Below are positions 27,096 to 36,476 of a DNA stretch of 64,000 bases, one piece after another (the stretch's first letter is position 1; the number at the start of each line of letters is the position of its first letter). This stretch comes from Planctomycetales bacterium (GTDB lineage Bacteria > Planctomycetota > Planctomycetia > Planctomycetales > Planctomycetaceae): positions 124,001-188,000 of the forward strand of contig JANQPT010000038.1 of NCBI GenBank assembly GCA_028285345.1, written 5' to 3'. The notes beneath the pieces were generated by a model, which ran no database searches, had not been told where the DNA came from, and worked only from the letters and a program-made list of their open reading frames with translations. The translations under genes and the position numbers were made by a program.

Positions 27096-29408
27096 ATGCA
27101 TCGCAACGCAATCCTCTCAATCCTTGCCTTGCTGTTGGCGGTCTGTGCTCACGACCGCCTGGCGGCGGGGGGCGAATCTTGGACCGTGCGGCTGACGGTG
27201 ACGTCAAAACTGCCGTGCTTGAACGTTCCGCTCGATCCTCGGATCGATTTTCGTTCCATCATCAAGAACGCGGGAGCGTCGGGCGTGCTCGATTCGAATT
27301 CGATCGCCGTATTCGATCTAGCGGGCGTGCGGGTTCCCCACGCGTTATCGGAGGATTTCGCGCACGGCGATGTAGGACGGGTCGAATGGGTCGTTCGAGA
27401 TCCCACACACACCGAGTTTGAAATCCGCTTTCAGACGACAGAGCGGCGCCCCAAGTTGCGTCCGGCGAAGTTCACGCCACTAATCGGCACGGGCGATTTG
27501 TTGCGTTACAACGCCGGAGTGCCGCGTCCGATGACTCCCATCTATTTGAGCCGCCTGATTGACATCGACGGCGACGGCCAACGCGATTTGCTCGGTTGCT
27601 GGAACTATGCCTATCGCAGCGGCGATCCTTGGGACGGATTGATTGCATTTCCGCGGGTCGGAAGCGGGGACCGGTTCGAGTTCGGCGACTTCACCCGTCT
27701 GCACTATCGAGAATCCGCCGATGTTGCGGAGTCGAAGCATTTTCGCTCGATCTACATGCACGCCGATTTCGCGGATCTCAATCGGGACGGTGAGATTGAC
27801 GTCGTCTATTCACCGCGGCGAGGAGATCAACTCAGTGTGTATCTCAACAGCGGCCGCCGCGAGCCGGGCGGATTACCTATTCTCGTCTCGGCCGGAAATG
27901 TCGCACGACAAGGGGCGCCTTGGAATCCCTGCCGCGCGGTCGACCTGAATCACGACGGCGCCGTCGATATCGTTTTGGGGAACACCTATCTCCGGAACAC
28001 GAATTCAGACGGTTGGCCGTTGAAACTGGCCGATGCGGTGCGAATCGACGCGGGACGTGATCCCTGTTTTCTGGACATTGATCGTGACGGCCGGTTGGAT
28101 GCCGTCTGTCTCGTGGAGGGGGCTGAGCGAGATCCGAGAGATCAACGCGTCGCCTGGCGGCGAAACCTCGGCGGCGATCCCCCGCAATTTGACGCTGCAA
28201 AGCGGCTGCCGGACATCGCACCGTTTTGGTGCACTGCAGTGGCAGCGGTATCGGAGGGGCCGCGCCGCGGGCTCCTCGTGCAGCACGATGTTGTTCAACG
28301 GGTGTCGTTTTATGAGCAACTGCCCGAGAACGAAGGACCGCCACGGTTTCGTGAATTCGGCGAAGCGGGTTCGCTGTCTGCGGTCCTTGCGCTGAGTGAT
28401 CAGGCGTGGCCCTGCATCTGCGATTGGGACGGCGACGGCGACCACGACCTACTCGTCGGTGGCGGGTACGGCTGGCCGCGGATCGTGATCAACGAAGGGA
28501 CCAACCGCACACCGGCATTTGCGGAACCGCAACTGATTCTGGCCGAGGGCAAAACGATTCGGCTGCTCCGGGATGACATCCTGGGGGGCAAACATTGGCA
28601 TAATATGGGCTACCCATTTCCGGTATTCGCCGATTGGGACGCCGACGGACTGCCCGATCTGATCCTGCCCAACGAGACCAACCGCATCTTCTGGTATCGT
28701 AATCTCGGCAGCCGCCGTCAGCCAAAATTCGGCCGCCAGCGACAGATTCTCTGTGACGGCTTTCCCGACACACCGCGGGCGAAGGCCGAGTCGGCGCGAC
28801 TAGCGGGTGATAAGTCGGTGCCCAACCAGCCCTATCCCTATGAAAAGGCCCGGCCGTTTTTCTGGCGGACCGGCATCGCGGTCGCGGATTTCAACGCCGA
28901 TGGATTACCCGATTTCGTCACGCATGACGGCCACACTCGTAAAGCAACGCTGTTTGTCCAATATCGGGACGATGCAGGCCGGTTGCGGTTGCGTAAGGAA
29001 CAGGCGCTCAGGTTGGAGGATGGGCGTCAAATCGATGATGCGATTGTCGGCCGGACCAAGCATTGGACGGAGTCGTTCCGTGCCGCCGACTGGGACGGCG
29101 ACGGCCTGGTCGATTTGATCTACAGCTGCGCGGGAACACATCCCGACCAAGGGAGTATCTACTTATTGAAAAACGTGGGGGACAAGAGCGCTCCGTTGTT
29201 TGCTGCACCGCGAACGCTCTGTTGCTTCGGGCGTCCAATCAAGGTCACGGCACACGGCCCGCACCCATGGGTGGCCGATATGGATGGTGACGGCCGGCCC
29301 GATCTGCTGACCTGTGTGGAGTGGAGCGTGTACCCCTATTTCAGCCACGCCGCCATCGAAATGCCGGCTCGGCCAACATACACAATCTCTCCCGCACGGC
29401 CGCGCTGA
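27096..29408 (+). CDS. Exported FG-GAP/VCBS repeat protein (nine DxDxDG calcium loops)
   Basis: 770 residues with a signal peptide at 1-24. Nine Ca-loop repeats of the form D-(I/L/W/F/M)-(D/N)-x-D-G-x-x-D-(L/I/A/F) are readable, for example DIDGDGQRDLL, DLNRDGEIDVV, DLNHDGAVDIV, DWDGDGDHDLL, DWDADGLPDLI and DMDGDGRPDLL. This is the integrin-alpha-like seven-bladed propeller repeat common in planctomycete exported proteins. The first 110 residues form a separate beta-rich head. Carbohydrate or cell-surface binding is a family-level inference. ATG 27096 has GGAG eight bases upstream (27086-27089). Confidence 0.88.
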   Translation: MHRNAILSILALLLAVCAHDRLAAGGESWTVRLTVTSKLPCLNVPLDPRIDFRSIIKNAGASGVLDSNSIAVFDLAGVRVPHALSEDFAHGDVGRVEWVVRDPTHTEFEIRFQTTERRPKLRPAKFTPLIGTGDLLRYNAGVPRPMTPIYLSRLIDIDGDGQRDLLGCWNYAYRSGDPWDGLIAFPRVGSGDRFEFGDFTRLHYRESADVAESKHFRSIYMHADFADLNRDGEIDVVYSPRRGDQLSVYLNSGRREPGGLPILVSAGNVARQGAPWNPCRAVDLNHDGAVDIVLGNTYLRNTNSDGWPLKLADAVRIDAGRDPCFLDIDRDGRLDAVCLVEGAERDPRDQRVAWRRNLGGDPPQFDAAKRLPDIAPFWCTAVAAVSEGPRRGLLVQHDVVQRVSFYEQLPENEGPPRFREFGEAGSLSAVLALSDQAWPCICDWDGDGDHDLLVGGGYGWPRIVINEGTNRTPAFAEPQLILAEGKTIRLLRDDILGGKHWHNMGYPFPVFADWDADGLPDLILPNETNRIFWYRNLGSRRQPKFGRQRQILCDGFPDTPRAKAESARLAGDKSVPNQPYPYEKARPFFWRTGIAVADFNADGLPDFVTHDGHTRKATLFVQYRDDAGRLRLRKEQALRLEDGRQIDDAIVGRTKHWTESFRAADWDGDGLVDLIYSCAGTHPDQGSIYLLKNVGDKSAPLFAAPRTLCCFGRPIKVTAHGPHPWVADMDGDGRPDLLTCVEWSVYPYFSHAAIEMPARPTYTISPARPR

Positions 29409-29469
29409 CAGTGGCGTCGTCTTCCGTAGCAGTGAATCGCGCGATGTGCGGTATCCGGTCCGATTGAAA

Positions 29470-29498
29470 GCCACCCGCCGCATGAGGCGGCGGGTGGC
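29470..29498. terminator. 12-bp perfect stem-loop between convergent genes
   Basis: GCCACCCGCCGC (29470-29481), loop ATGAG, and its exact complement (29487-29498). It lies 13 bases after the EF-Tu stop and about 60 bases after the FG-GAP gene stop, so it could end transcription from both sides. On the minus strand the stem is followed by TTTCAATC, a weak U run. Confidence 0.65.
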
Positions 29499-29511
29499 GC
29501 TTCAACACGGT

Positions 29512-30687
<1,176 letters not shown>

Positions 30688-30823
30688 TGCTCTATTCACT
30701 CCTTTCTGATGAGGAATGTCGCCGTTCCCGCCGTCCAGCCGCGAAGGAGAGCAACCTTCAGCGGCCTTCTTGTGCCCATGCAGCGCCAGGGCGACAGGTT
30801 CGACTAAAAAAGTGACTGCGCTA

Positions 30824-30860
30824 CAAAAAAAGCCCGCCGAGTGAATCCACCGGGCGGGCT
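30824..30860 (-). terminator. Rho-independent terminator upstream of tuf
   Basis: Read on the minus strand, the stem AGCCCGCC (30860-30853) and its complement GGCGGGCT (30838-30831) are followed directly by a run of seven T. It lies upstream of the EF-Tu start, so it ends a short transcript coming from the right, or acts as an attenuator for tuf. Confidence 0.75.
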
Positions 30861-30882
30861 GGGATGTTGCTATTGGGTGTAT

Positions 30883-30960
30883 CTAGACCGACATCGGCAC
30901 CGCCTGCTTGCGAGATGAGGAGTCAGAAGAAGTGGACTGGTTGTTTGTGAAGCGGGTCAT
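30883..30960 (-). CDS. Possible 25-residue Ser-rich peptide ahead of a terminator
   Basis: ATG at 30960, TAG at 30883; 25 codons. The peptide has six Ser within residues 9-16 and a basic C-terminal half (SRKQAVPMSV). A Rho-independent terminator follows 22 bases after the stop, and the tuf gene begins beyond it. The ORF has no clear ribosome-binding site, so it may instead be part of a small non-coding RNA. It could be a leader peptide of an attenuator controlling tuf. Too short to assign with confidence. Confidence 0.3.
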   Translation of the reverse strand: MTRFTNNQSTSSDSSSRKQAVPMSV

Positions 30961-31090
30961 ACTTGAATGTTTCAGAAGTCGTATTCTGGCATGATGATCA
31001 CTGGACACAATTCGCACAGTTTGGTTCAGCTGAATATCCTTCAAATCGCTGAGGAGCGGATTGCGAACGAAGTTGGAGAGACAAATTCAA

Positions 31091-31278
31091 AACGCAGATT
31101 ACGCCGATTTTCGCAGAGAGTAACAAATCCGCCGAGTGATGCAGTGGACGGAACGCCTCCGCAACGGACAAATGCCCGCAAAGACACTTTTGGCCAACGG
31201 CCAAGATTGCTTCAGACGGATAAAGTCTTACCACAGAGAGATTATCGCAACTCTGCGATAATCTGCGTAATCCGCGTT
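31091..31278. repeat. Inverted repeat, about 28-bp arms (CGCAGATTACGC type)
   Basis: Arm one is 31091-31118; arm two, 31251-31278, is its complement with three differences. Both contain GATTACGC and TCGCAGAG. Similarity extends a few bases into the flanks (AATTCAAAACGC against AATTGAAACGC). This resembles the widely dispersed GATTACGCAGATT intergenic repeats. The arms are 132 bases apart. Confidence 0.7.
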
Positions 31279-31449
31279 TCAATTCAAACAACTGAAAAGG
31301 CGTGTAGAGAATCTCCTCGACAGTGGCACACAAGGGCGAAATAAGTGGTGGCAAGGCGCTGGCGTTCGGTTCGCACAATAGAAAGCCGTGAGCGGAGTAA
31401 AGCACCCAGATTCTCTCAGATTCCTCTTGACCGAGATCCCCCAAGCGTG

Positions 31450-31468
31450 TACTTTGCAACGTAAAGTA
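31450..31468. promoter_or_regulatory. 19-bp palindromic operator, copy 1
   Basis: TACTTTGCAACGTAAAGTA: half-sites TACTTT and AAAGTA with a 7-base centre, 40 bases before the membrane-protein start at 31509. The near-copy at 32544-32562 upstream of the IspH fusion agrees at 15 of 19 positions. It is a candidate site for the winged-helix regulator encoded at 32110. Confidence 0.65.
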
Positions 31469-31508
31469 TTGACGCAGTCGTTTTCTCTCCTCAGGCGGGA
31501 TTCGCGGC

Positions 31509-32132
31509 ATGGAACTTCAAGAAGCGCTCGCGCAGATCTCCGAGATCCGCCAGCAAATGGCACGGGCCGAGGTGTTCCGCGGGTTTCGTGCGCTGCCGGT
31601 TGCCTGCTCGGGTCTGCTGGCGATCGCCGCCGCGGTTGCTCAGGCAGCGTGGCTGGACGATCCCGTGGGGCATGCCGACCAGTACCTGACGTTGTGGATC
31701 GGTGTTGCGGCGTTGTCGCTGCTCGCGCAAACCGTCGAGATGTGGCTGCGGTCGCGGGCGTCGCGGTCGGCGTATTCTAAGAGCATCACGCTGCTGGCGG
31801 CGGAACAGTTCTTTCCGAGTGTGATCACCGGCGCGATGGTGACTTTCGTGTTGGTCGCCTTTGCGCCCGAGACGATTTGGATGCTGCCCGGGCTGTGGCA
31901 GATCCTGTTTGGTCTGGGAATCTTTGCCACGTATCGCTTGTTGCCCAAATCGGTCTTCTGGGCGGGGGCGTTTTATGTGTTGAGCGGAATCGTATGTTTG
32001 GCGCTGGCCCGCGGCGAAGCGGCGCTCTCACCCTGGGCAATGGGAGCGCCGTTTGGCTTCGGCCAGTTGGCCACCGCGGCTGTGCTGTATTGGACTGTGG
32101 AACGGAACGATGAAGAAACAAAAAGCAACTGA
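31509..32132 (+). CDS. Six-helix membrane protein, partner of winged-helix regulator
   Basis: 207 residues. After an amphipathic start (MELQEALAQISEIRQQMARAEVFRGF), six hydrophobic segments lie at about 27-47, 60-80, 100-118, 124-142, 148-167 and 178-196. No transporter or enzyme motif was recognised. It is the first gene of a two-gene operon: the regulator gene begins inside its last 23 bases. A 19-bp palindrome (31450-31468) precedes it. Pairs of a small multipass membrane protein with a winged-helix regulator of this size occur in several phyla, but the job of the membrane protein is not known to me. Confidence 0.75.
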   Translation: MELQEALAQISEIRQQMARAEVFRGFRALPVACSGLLAIAAAVAQAAWLDDPVGHADQYLTLWIGVAALSLLAQTVEMWLRSRASRSAYSKSITLLAAEQFFPSVITGAMVTFVLVAFAPETIWMLPGLWQILFGLGIFATYRLLPKSVFWAGAFYVLSGIVCLALARGEAALSPWAMGAPFGFGQLATAAVLYWTVERNDEETKSN

Positions 32133-32511
32133 ACCGGCCTCCGAACAAGGGCGGTTTGCTTATCAAGGTCTGGAGCGTGTGATCCACGAGCGGGCCCGCT
32201 TGAGCATCATGGCCTCGCTCATTGCGCATCCGGAAGGGTTGCTATTTACCGATTTGAAAGATCTCTGCACGCTAACCGACGGCAATCTGAGCCGGCATAT
32301 CGACGTGCTCAAGGACGCCGGACTGATCGACGTGTGGAAAGGATTCAAGAACAACCGTCCGCAGACGTTGTGCCGATTGTCGGACGACGGCCGCGCCCGA
32401 TTCACGGAATACATCAACGTGCTGGAACACGTCGTCTCCGACGCCGTGAACTCAGCACCGGACGCACCGACGCGCAACCGTCAAATCAAGGAGGGTTGGT
32501 TCCCGGTGTGA
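32110..32511 (+). CDS. Winged-helix transcriptional regulator (PF13601-like, MarR/ArsR fold)
   Basis: 133 residues from ATG 32110, overlapping the membrane-protein gene by 23 bases. The helix-turn-helix is at about 44-72 (LLFTDLKDLCTLTDGNLSRHIDVLKDAGLIDVWKGF) and the wing at 73-93 (KGFKNNRPQTLCRLSDDGRARF). The pattern LT.GNLS.H...L...G.i...K.f....P.T...lT..G...f is that of the winged-helix DNA-binding domain found with small membrane proteins. It most likely binds the near-identical palindromes at 31450 and 32544, which would make it an autoregulator that also controls the IspH-diiron fusion; that is inference. Confidence 0.88.
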   Translation: MKKQKATEPASEQGRFAYQGLERVIHERARLSIMASLIAHPEGLLFTDLKDLCTLTDGNLSRHIDVLKDAGLIDVWKGFKNNRPQTLCRLSDDGRARFTEYINVLEHVVSDAVNSAPDAPTRNRQIKEGWFPV

Positions 32512-32543
32512 GCGCTCCCACGCCGGTTTCTTATTTACCCGCA

Positions 32544-32562
32544 TGCTTTGCTGCATAAAGTA
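32544..32562. promoter_or_regulatory. 19-bp palindromic operator, copy 2
   Basis: TGCTTTGCTGCATAAAGTA matches copy 1 (31450-31468) at 15 of 19 positions, including all of CTTTGC and TAAAGTA. A further half-site, ATTGCAAAGCA, follows at 32569-32579. It lies 63 bases before the ATG of the fusion gene, a usual promoter-proximal distance. Confidence 0.65.
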
Positions 32563-32625
32563 TATTCTATTGCAAAGCACGCGGCGGCCATTCAACACAC
32601 ATCCGAGCATTTTGCGAGTCATTCA

Positions 32626-34329
32626 ATGAAGATTATCAGGGCCGACGTGATGGGGCTCTGCTTCGGCGTGCGGGACGCGCTCGCTGTTGCAGAGAGTATC
32701 GAGAATCCCCGGCAAGTGACCATCCACGGCGAACTGGCCCACAACGGACTCTTGCTACAGCAACTGCAAACGCGCGGATTTGCGATGCAGTCGGAAACGG
32801 ACCGGGGCGAAATCCCCGCCACGCCGCAGGTGATGATCACGGCACACGGAATCAGCGGCCGCGAACGTCACCGGTTGGAATCGGCCGGCAAACAGTTGAT
32901 TGATACGACCTGCCCCTTGGTGCGCCGCGTGCACGATGCGGCGCTGCGGCTGCAACGCGACGGTTATCACGTGCTGGTCTTGGGTAAACCGGGCCATGTC
33001 GAAGTCCAAGGAATCATTGGTGACTTGCAGCGTTACGACGTGATCCCCAGCCAGCGCGAAGTGCGGCGGTTCGATGCGGACAAACTCGGAATCATCTGCC
33101 AGACCACCATGCCCGAATGTGAAATCACGGCGATTCGCCGAAGCGTCGAGGAACAGAATCCACACGCGGAGATCCATTTCATCGATACCGTCTGCCAACC
33201 GACCAAAGATCGCCAAGCCGCCTTGCGGAGCATGGTCGAGCAGGTTGAGGCGGCGGTCGTGGTCGGCGGTGCCAATTCCAACAATACACGACGGCTGGCC
33301 GACTATTGTCGCGAAAGGGGGCTGCCGACGTACCATGTCGGGGGACCGGACGACCTGCAGGACCGATGGTTCGCCGGTGTGAATTGTCTGGGGCTGACGG
33401 CGGGTACGTCGACATTGCCGGAAACGATCGACGCGGTGCATGCGCGGTTGATGGAAATAGGTGCCGCGAGTGAGCGAGAATTGCGCGTTCCTGCGTGTCG
33501 TCAGCAAAGCCCCCCCTGCCCTTCTTCGTCGACGCCATGGACCTCCGCACAATGGTACGAATACTTCGAACGCAACAGCCGCAATCTGTTGCCGATTCCC
33601 TGGGGCCACCCCGGTCGACTAAGCGACCCGGAGCGCCGCTGCATTCGACGTTCGATTCAAGAATTCCAACTGGGCGAGACTGGAACCGGCCGTCACTTTC
33701 TTCGCCGTGCGGCTGACTACGCACGTCGCGAGGGGGACGATCAATACGTTGCAGCTCTGGAGATGTTTATTCGCGAGGAACATCGCCACGCGCGGACGTT
33801 GGGGCGGTTCATGACGTCGGAAGGAATTCCCCTCACAAAAGAGAACACCACCGACGGCATCTTCCGCAGACTCCGGCACGCCGCGGGGCTGGATCTGATC
33901 ATCTCAGTGCTGGTGACGGCGGAGATCCTGGCCAAAGTCTATTACCGTGCGCTGCGAGATGCGACAAGCTCCGTAGTTTTGAATGCCCTCTGTACACAGA
34001 TCTTACGAGATGAAGTCGCTCACGTCCGATTTCAGGTGGAACGGTTGGCTTTGCTCCGCCGAGGGTGGAACAAGTGGAGATTTCATGGTGCGCGCCTGTT
34101 GCACTACGTCTTCTTCGCCGGAACGATGTTGGTCGTGTGGTTCAACCACCGCCCTGTATTACAGGCGGGGGGATTTTCAATTCGTCGATATTGGCGGACC
34201 AGTTGGCGCGAATTCCGTTTGGCGATGCGGATAATGAACAAATGCCGCCGGGACCTCGAAGCTGAAGAGACGGCCAATCCGGGATACGGGCGGCCTTGTG
34301 AACAGCGCCAAGAGTTCACGGTCTCATAG
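32626..34329 (+). CDS. IspH domain fused to a ferritin-like diiron domain
   Basis: 567 residues from ATG 32626. Residues 1-285 are IspH (HMB-PP reductase). The three [4Fe-4S] cysteines are present (C12 GLCFGV, C96 DTTCPLV, C190 DTVCQPT), as are H39, H74, H124, E126 (GHVEVQG), the QTT at 159-161, S218, N219 and S262. One substrate-loop Ser-Ser of E. coli (GSKNSSN) reads NSN here. A Pro/Ser linker (290-305) leads to a four-helix ferritin-like domain with apparent diiron ligands E351, E385-x2-H388, E433 and E463-x2-H466. I know of no standard IspH with this tail. Oxygen or iron sensing, or diiron-assisted redox on an isoprenoid, is inference. A palindromic operator precedes it. Confidence 0.88.
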   Translation: MKIIRADVMGLCFGVRDALAVAESIENPRQVTIHGELAHNGLLLQQLQTRGFAMQSETDRGEIPATPQVMITAHGISGRERHRLESAGKQLIDTTCPLVRRVHDAALRLQRDGYHVLVLGKPGHVEVQGIIGDLQRYDVIPSQREVRRFDADKLGIICQTTMPECEITAIRRSVEEQNPHAEIHFIDTVCQPTKDRQAALRSMVEQVEAAVVVGGANSNNTRRLADYCRERGLPTYHVGGPDDLQDRWFAGVNCLGLTAGTSTLPETIDAVHARLMEIGAASERELRVPACRQQSPPCPSSSTPWTSAQWYEYFERNSRNLLPIPWGHPGRLSDPERRCIRRSIQEFQLGETGTGRHFLRRAADYARREGDDQYVAALEMFIREEHRHARTLGRFMTSEGIPLTKENTTDGIFRRLRHAAGLDLIISVLVTAEILAKVYYRALRDATSSVVLNALCTQILRDEVAHVRFQVERLALLRRGWNKWRFHGARLLHYVFFAGTMLVVWFNHRPVLQAGGFSIRRYWRTSWREFRLAMRIMNKCRRDLEAEETANPGYGRPCEQRQEFTVS

Positions 34330-34403
34330 CCTCGCAGCGACGAGTCGATTACAATACACGGCGGATTTGGTTCGCTGGTCGCGCTCTCACGGAGACTCAC
34401 GCG

Positions 34404-35849
34404 ATGATCACCATGCTGGGGAGTCCACGGCGCTGCTGTGACGGTGTGACGCGGCGGGAAACGCTCAAAGCCGGCGCGCTGACTGCTCTGGGAGGCTTCG
34501 GACTGCCGCAATTCTTGGCGGCGGAGGAGACGGGACATGTCCGGCCCGCGAAGGCCAAGAGCGTGATCCTGCTGTACCTGTTGGGCGGAGCGGCGACGCA
34601 GGACATGGTCGATCTCAAACCGGACGGTCCGCAAGAAACGCGGGGCGCGTTTCGGCCGATTCCCTCAAATGTGCCTGGATTGGATGTTTGTGAATACCTG
34701 CCGCGGATGTCGCAGTGGATGCACAAAGCGGCGGTGATCCGCTCGGTGAATCACAAAGCGGGCTGCCACAATTGCCTGCCCAGCTACTGCGGCTGGGAGA
34801 TGACTCCAAAAGACCAAAGCCCGCATCCGACCGATCCGCCCAGTATGGGCTCGGTCTGCGAATACCTGAAGCAACAGCGCGGTCCGCAACAGCCGGGTGA
34901 GTTTCCGGATTACATGTATCTGCCCTGCTATCTCGGCTGGGGACAGGCGTTTCGCCGCAGCGGTCCTTACGGCGGCTTTTTGGGCAAGCAATACGACGCA
35001 CTGACCACCGAGTGTCTCCCGTTTCGCGATGAGAGCGTGCCGCCGCCGAAGCCAGGCTACCCGCAAACGGTGCTCGGCCAGCCGCAGTTGCCCAACAGCG
35101 TGCTCGACAAAGAGGTGACAATTGACCGGCTCGATGCGCGTCGCGGATTGCTGCGGCAAATAGACGACCAATTGCGGCAGTTGGATGCCCAAAGCGGGTC
35201 GCGGCAATTCGGCAAACATCAACAGCGGGCGTTCGACATTTTGACCTCGTCACGGCTCAAAGCGGCGTTTGATTTGAGTAGCGAGGATCCCCGCACACTG
35301 GACCGCTACGGGCGAACGCTGTTCGGACAGAGCACGCTGATCGGTCGGCGACTGGTGGAGCAGGGTGTCCGTTTCGTAAACGTTACCTGGGACCTGTTCT
35401 GGGACCGGATCAAGATTGATTACGACGCTTGGGACACACACCGCAACAACTTCGCGATCTTGAAGGAAAACAAACTGCCCGGTTTCGACCAGACGTACAC
35501 AGCACTGCTGGAAGACCTGCAGGCCCGCGGACTCCTCGACGAAACGCTGGTCGTGGTGATGAGCGAAATGGGCCGCACACCGAAGGTCAACCGCAACGCG
35601 GGCCGCGATCATTGGACGTATTGCTATTCGGTGATGATGGCCGGCGCCGGCATCCGCGGCGGGACCGTCTACGGCGCCTCCGACGACCAAGCGGCCTACG
35701 TCAAAGATCTGCCGGTGAGCACGTCGGACATCTGCGCGACGATTTACGAGTGTCTGGGTATCGACCCCGAAATGCGCGTCCACGACCGCAGCGGCCGGCC
35801 GGTGGAGATCGCCCACGGAGGACGCGCCGTGCGTGACGTGATGGCGTAG
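34404..35849 (+). CDS. DUF1501 family protein (Tat-type signal)
   Basis: 481 residues with a twin-arginine signal TRRETLKAGALTALGGFGLPQFLAA at about 16-40. DUF1501 blocks include SVILLYLLGGAATQDMVDLKP, VIRSVNHKAGCHNCLPSYCG, DYDAWDTHRNNF and VVVMSEMGRTPKVNRNAGRDHW. It is a different subfamily from the protein at 9450: the usual GGPSHxDTFD reads GGAATQDMVD, replacing the first metal-type residues. No DUF1549/DUF1553 partner is beside it. Exported; catalytic function unestablished. It follows the IspH fusion by 74 bases on the same strand but probably has its own promoter. Confidence 0.9.
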   Translation: MITMLGSPRRCCDGVTRRETLKAGALTALGGFGLPQFLAAEETGHVRPAKAKSVILLYLLGGAATQDMVDLKPDGPQETRGAFRPIPSNVPGLDVCEYLPRMSQWMHKAAVIRSVNHKAGCHNCLPSYCGWEMTPKDQSPHPTDPPSMGSVCEYLKQQRGPQQPGEFPDYMYLPCYLGWGQAFRRSGPYGGFLGKQYDALTTECLPFRDESVPPPKPGYPQTVLGQPQLPNSVLDKEVTIDRLDARRGLLRQIDDQLRQLDAQSGSRQFGKHQQRAFDILTSSRLKAAFDLSSEDPRTLDRYGRTLFGQSTLIGRRLVEQGVRFVNVTWDLFWDRIKIDYDAWDTHRNNFAILKENKLPGFDQTYTALLEDLQARGLLDETLVVVMSEMGRTPKVNRNAGRDHWTYCYSVMMAGAGIRGGTVYGASDDQAAYVKDLPVSTSDICATIYECLGIDPEMRVHDRSGRPVEIAHGGRAVRDVMA

Positions 35850-35931
35850 GGTCCGCTGTGCGGACCGGGAACTCATCGTTCGGAGCATCCTGTGCGCTCA
35901 ATTGCGTGGCAGGACAAATGGACCTGCTACT

Positions 35932-36129
35932 TCAACTTCGCAAATAAGTCGGCAAATAAAGCCCGCCAGCTACAACAGCAATTCCGAACAAGATTGCGAG
36001 TATGCTGACATAGAAGGTTACTGTTTTCTTCCTCCCTGGCGGAGATTGTTCGTTTTGCACGCGAACTCGAACCCCGAAAAAGATGAGCGCGGCGCCAAGC
36101 ACGGCAATCGCCAGTCCAATGTTCGACAT
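35932..36129 (-). CDS. Small two-helix membrane protein
   Basis: 65 residues from ATG 36129, which has GGGGA six bases upstream; ATG 36141 and GTG 36231 are longer alternatives. Hydrophobic segments at about 2-20 (NIGLAIAVLGAALIFFGV) and 40-58 (VTFYVSILAILFGIAVVAGGLYL) flank a basic loop (RVRVQNEQSPPGRKKT). No family was recognised. It is convergent with the DUF1501 gene at 34404. Confidence 0.5.
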   Translation of the reverse strand: MSNIGLAIAVLGAALIFFGVRVRVQNEQSPPGRKKTVTFYVSILAILFGIAVVAGGLYLPTYLRS

Positions 36130-36476
36130 GGCAGTCCCCATCTGGATCTGTTTCGAAGAGCCTAGTCCACTCGTAGCAAGCTTCGAATTAGTGCTGTACC
36201 GTCCCACATTCTTTACAGTGACGATTTTCACTCCGGGAAAGTCAACTGCACGTTGAACGACTTTGCCTATACGCCCGATTTATGACTGTGGTGCCATAGC
36301 TAGACGCGGAAGACCGGCTAGCCTGACAACAAAGAAGCGAATCTTGCAGCGCGAAAAGGAACTCTGAAGCGCGTTCTTTTTTTCTGAATTGATCGGTGAA
36401 GCAAGCGAGCTGGTGCATTATAAACGGCGGCGACATCCCTGCCTACCACTAGTGCACGCCCTCTCACGTTTCATGC
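36130..36476. other. Intergenic, no gene recognised
   Basis: 347 bases between two leftward genes. A T-rich run at about 36377-36386 follows a weak GAAC/GTTC stem, which could be a poor rightward terminator. No supported gene or clear promoter. Confidence 0.45.

Larger units (their letters stand above)
30961..31508. other. Intergenic with a long inverted repeat and an operator
   Basis: 548 bases between the minus-strand tuf leader and the rightward membrane-protein gene. It holds two inverted repeat arms (31091-31118 and 31251-31278) and the 19-bp palindrome at 31450-31468. The frames crossing it, such as a leftward one at 30998-31510, run through the repeats and show no recognisable protein. 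Confidence 0.55.

Noticed and set aside
30998-31510. 170-codon leftward frame between tuf and the membrane-protein gene
   Set aside because: It runs through both arms of the inverted repeat and the palindromic operator and has no recognisable sequence pattern.
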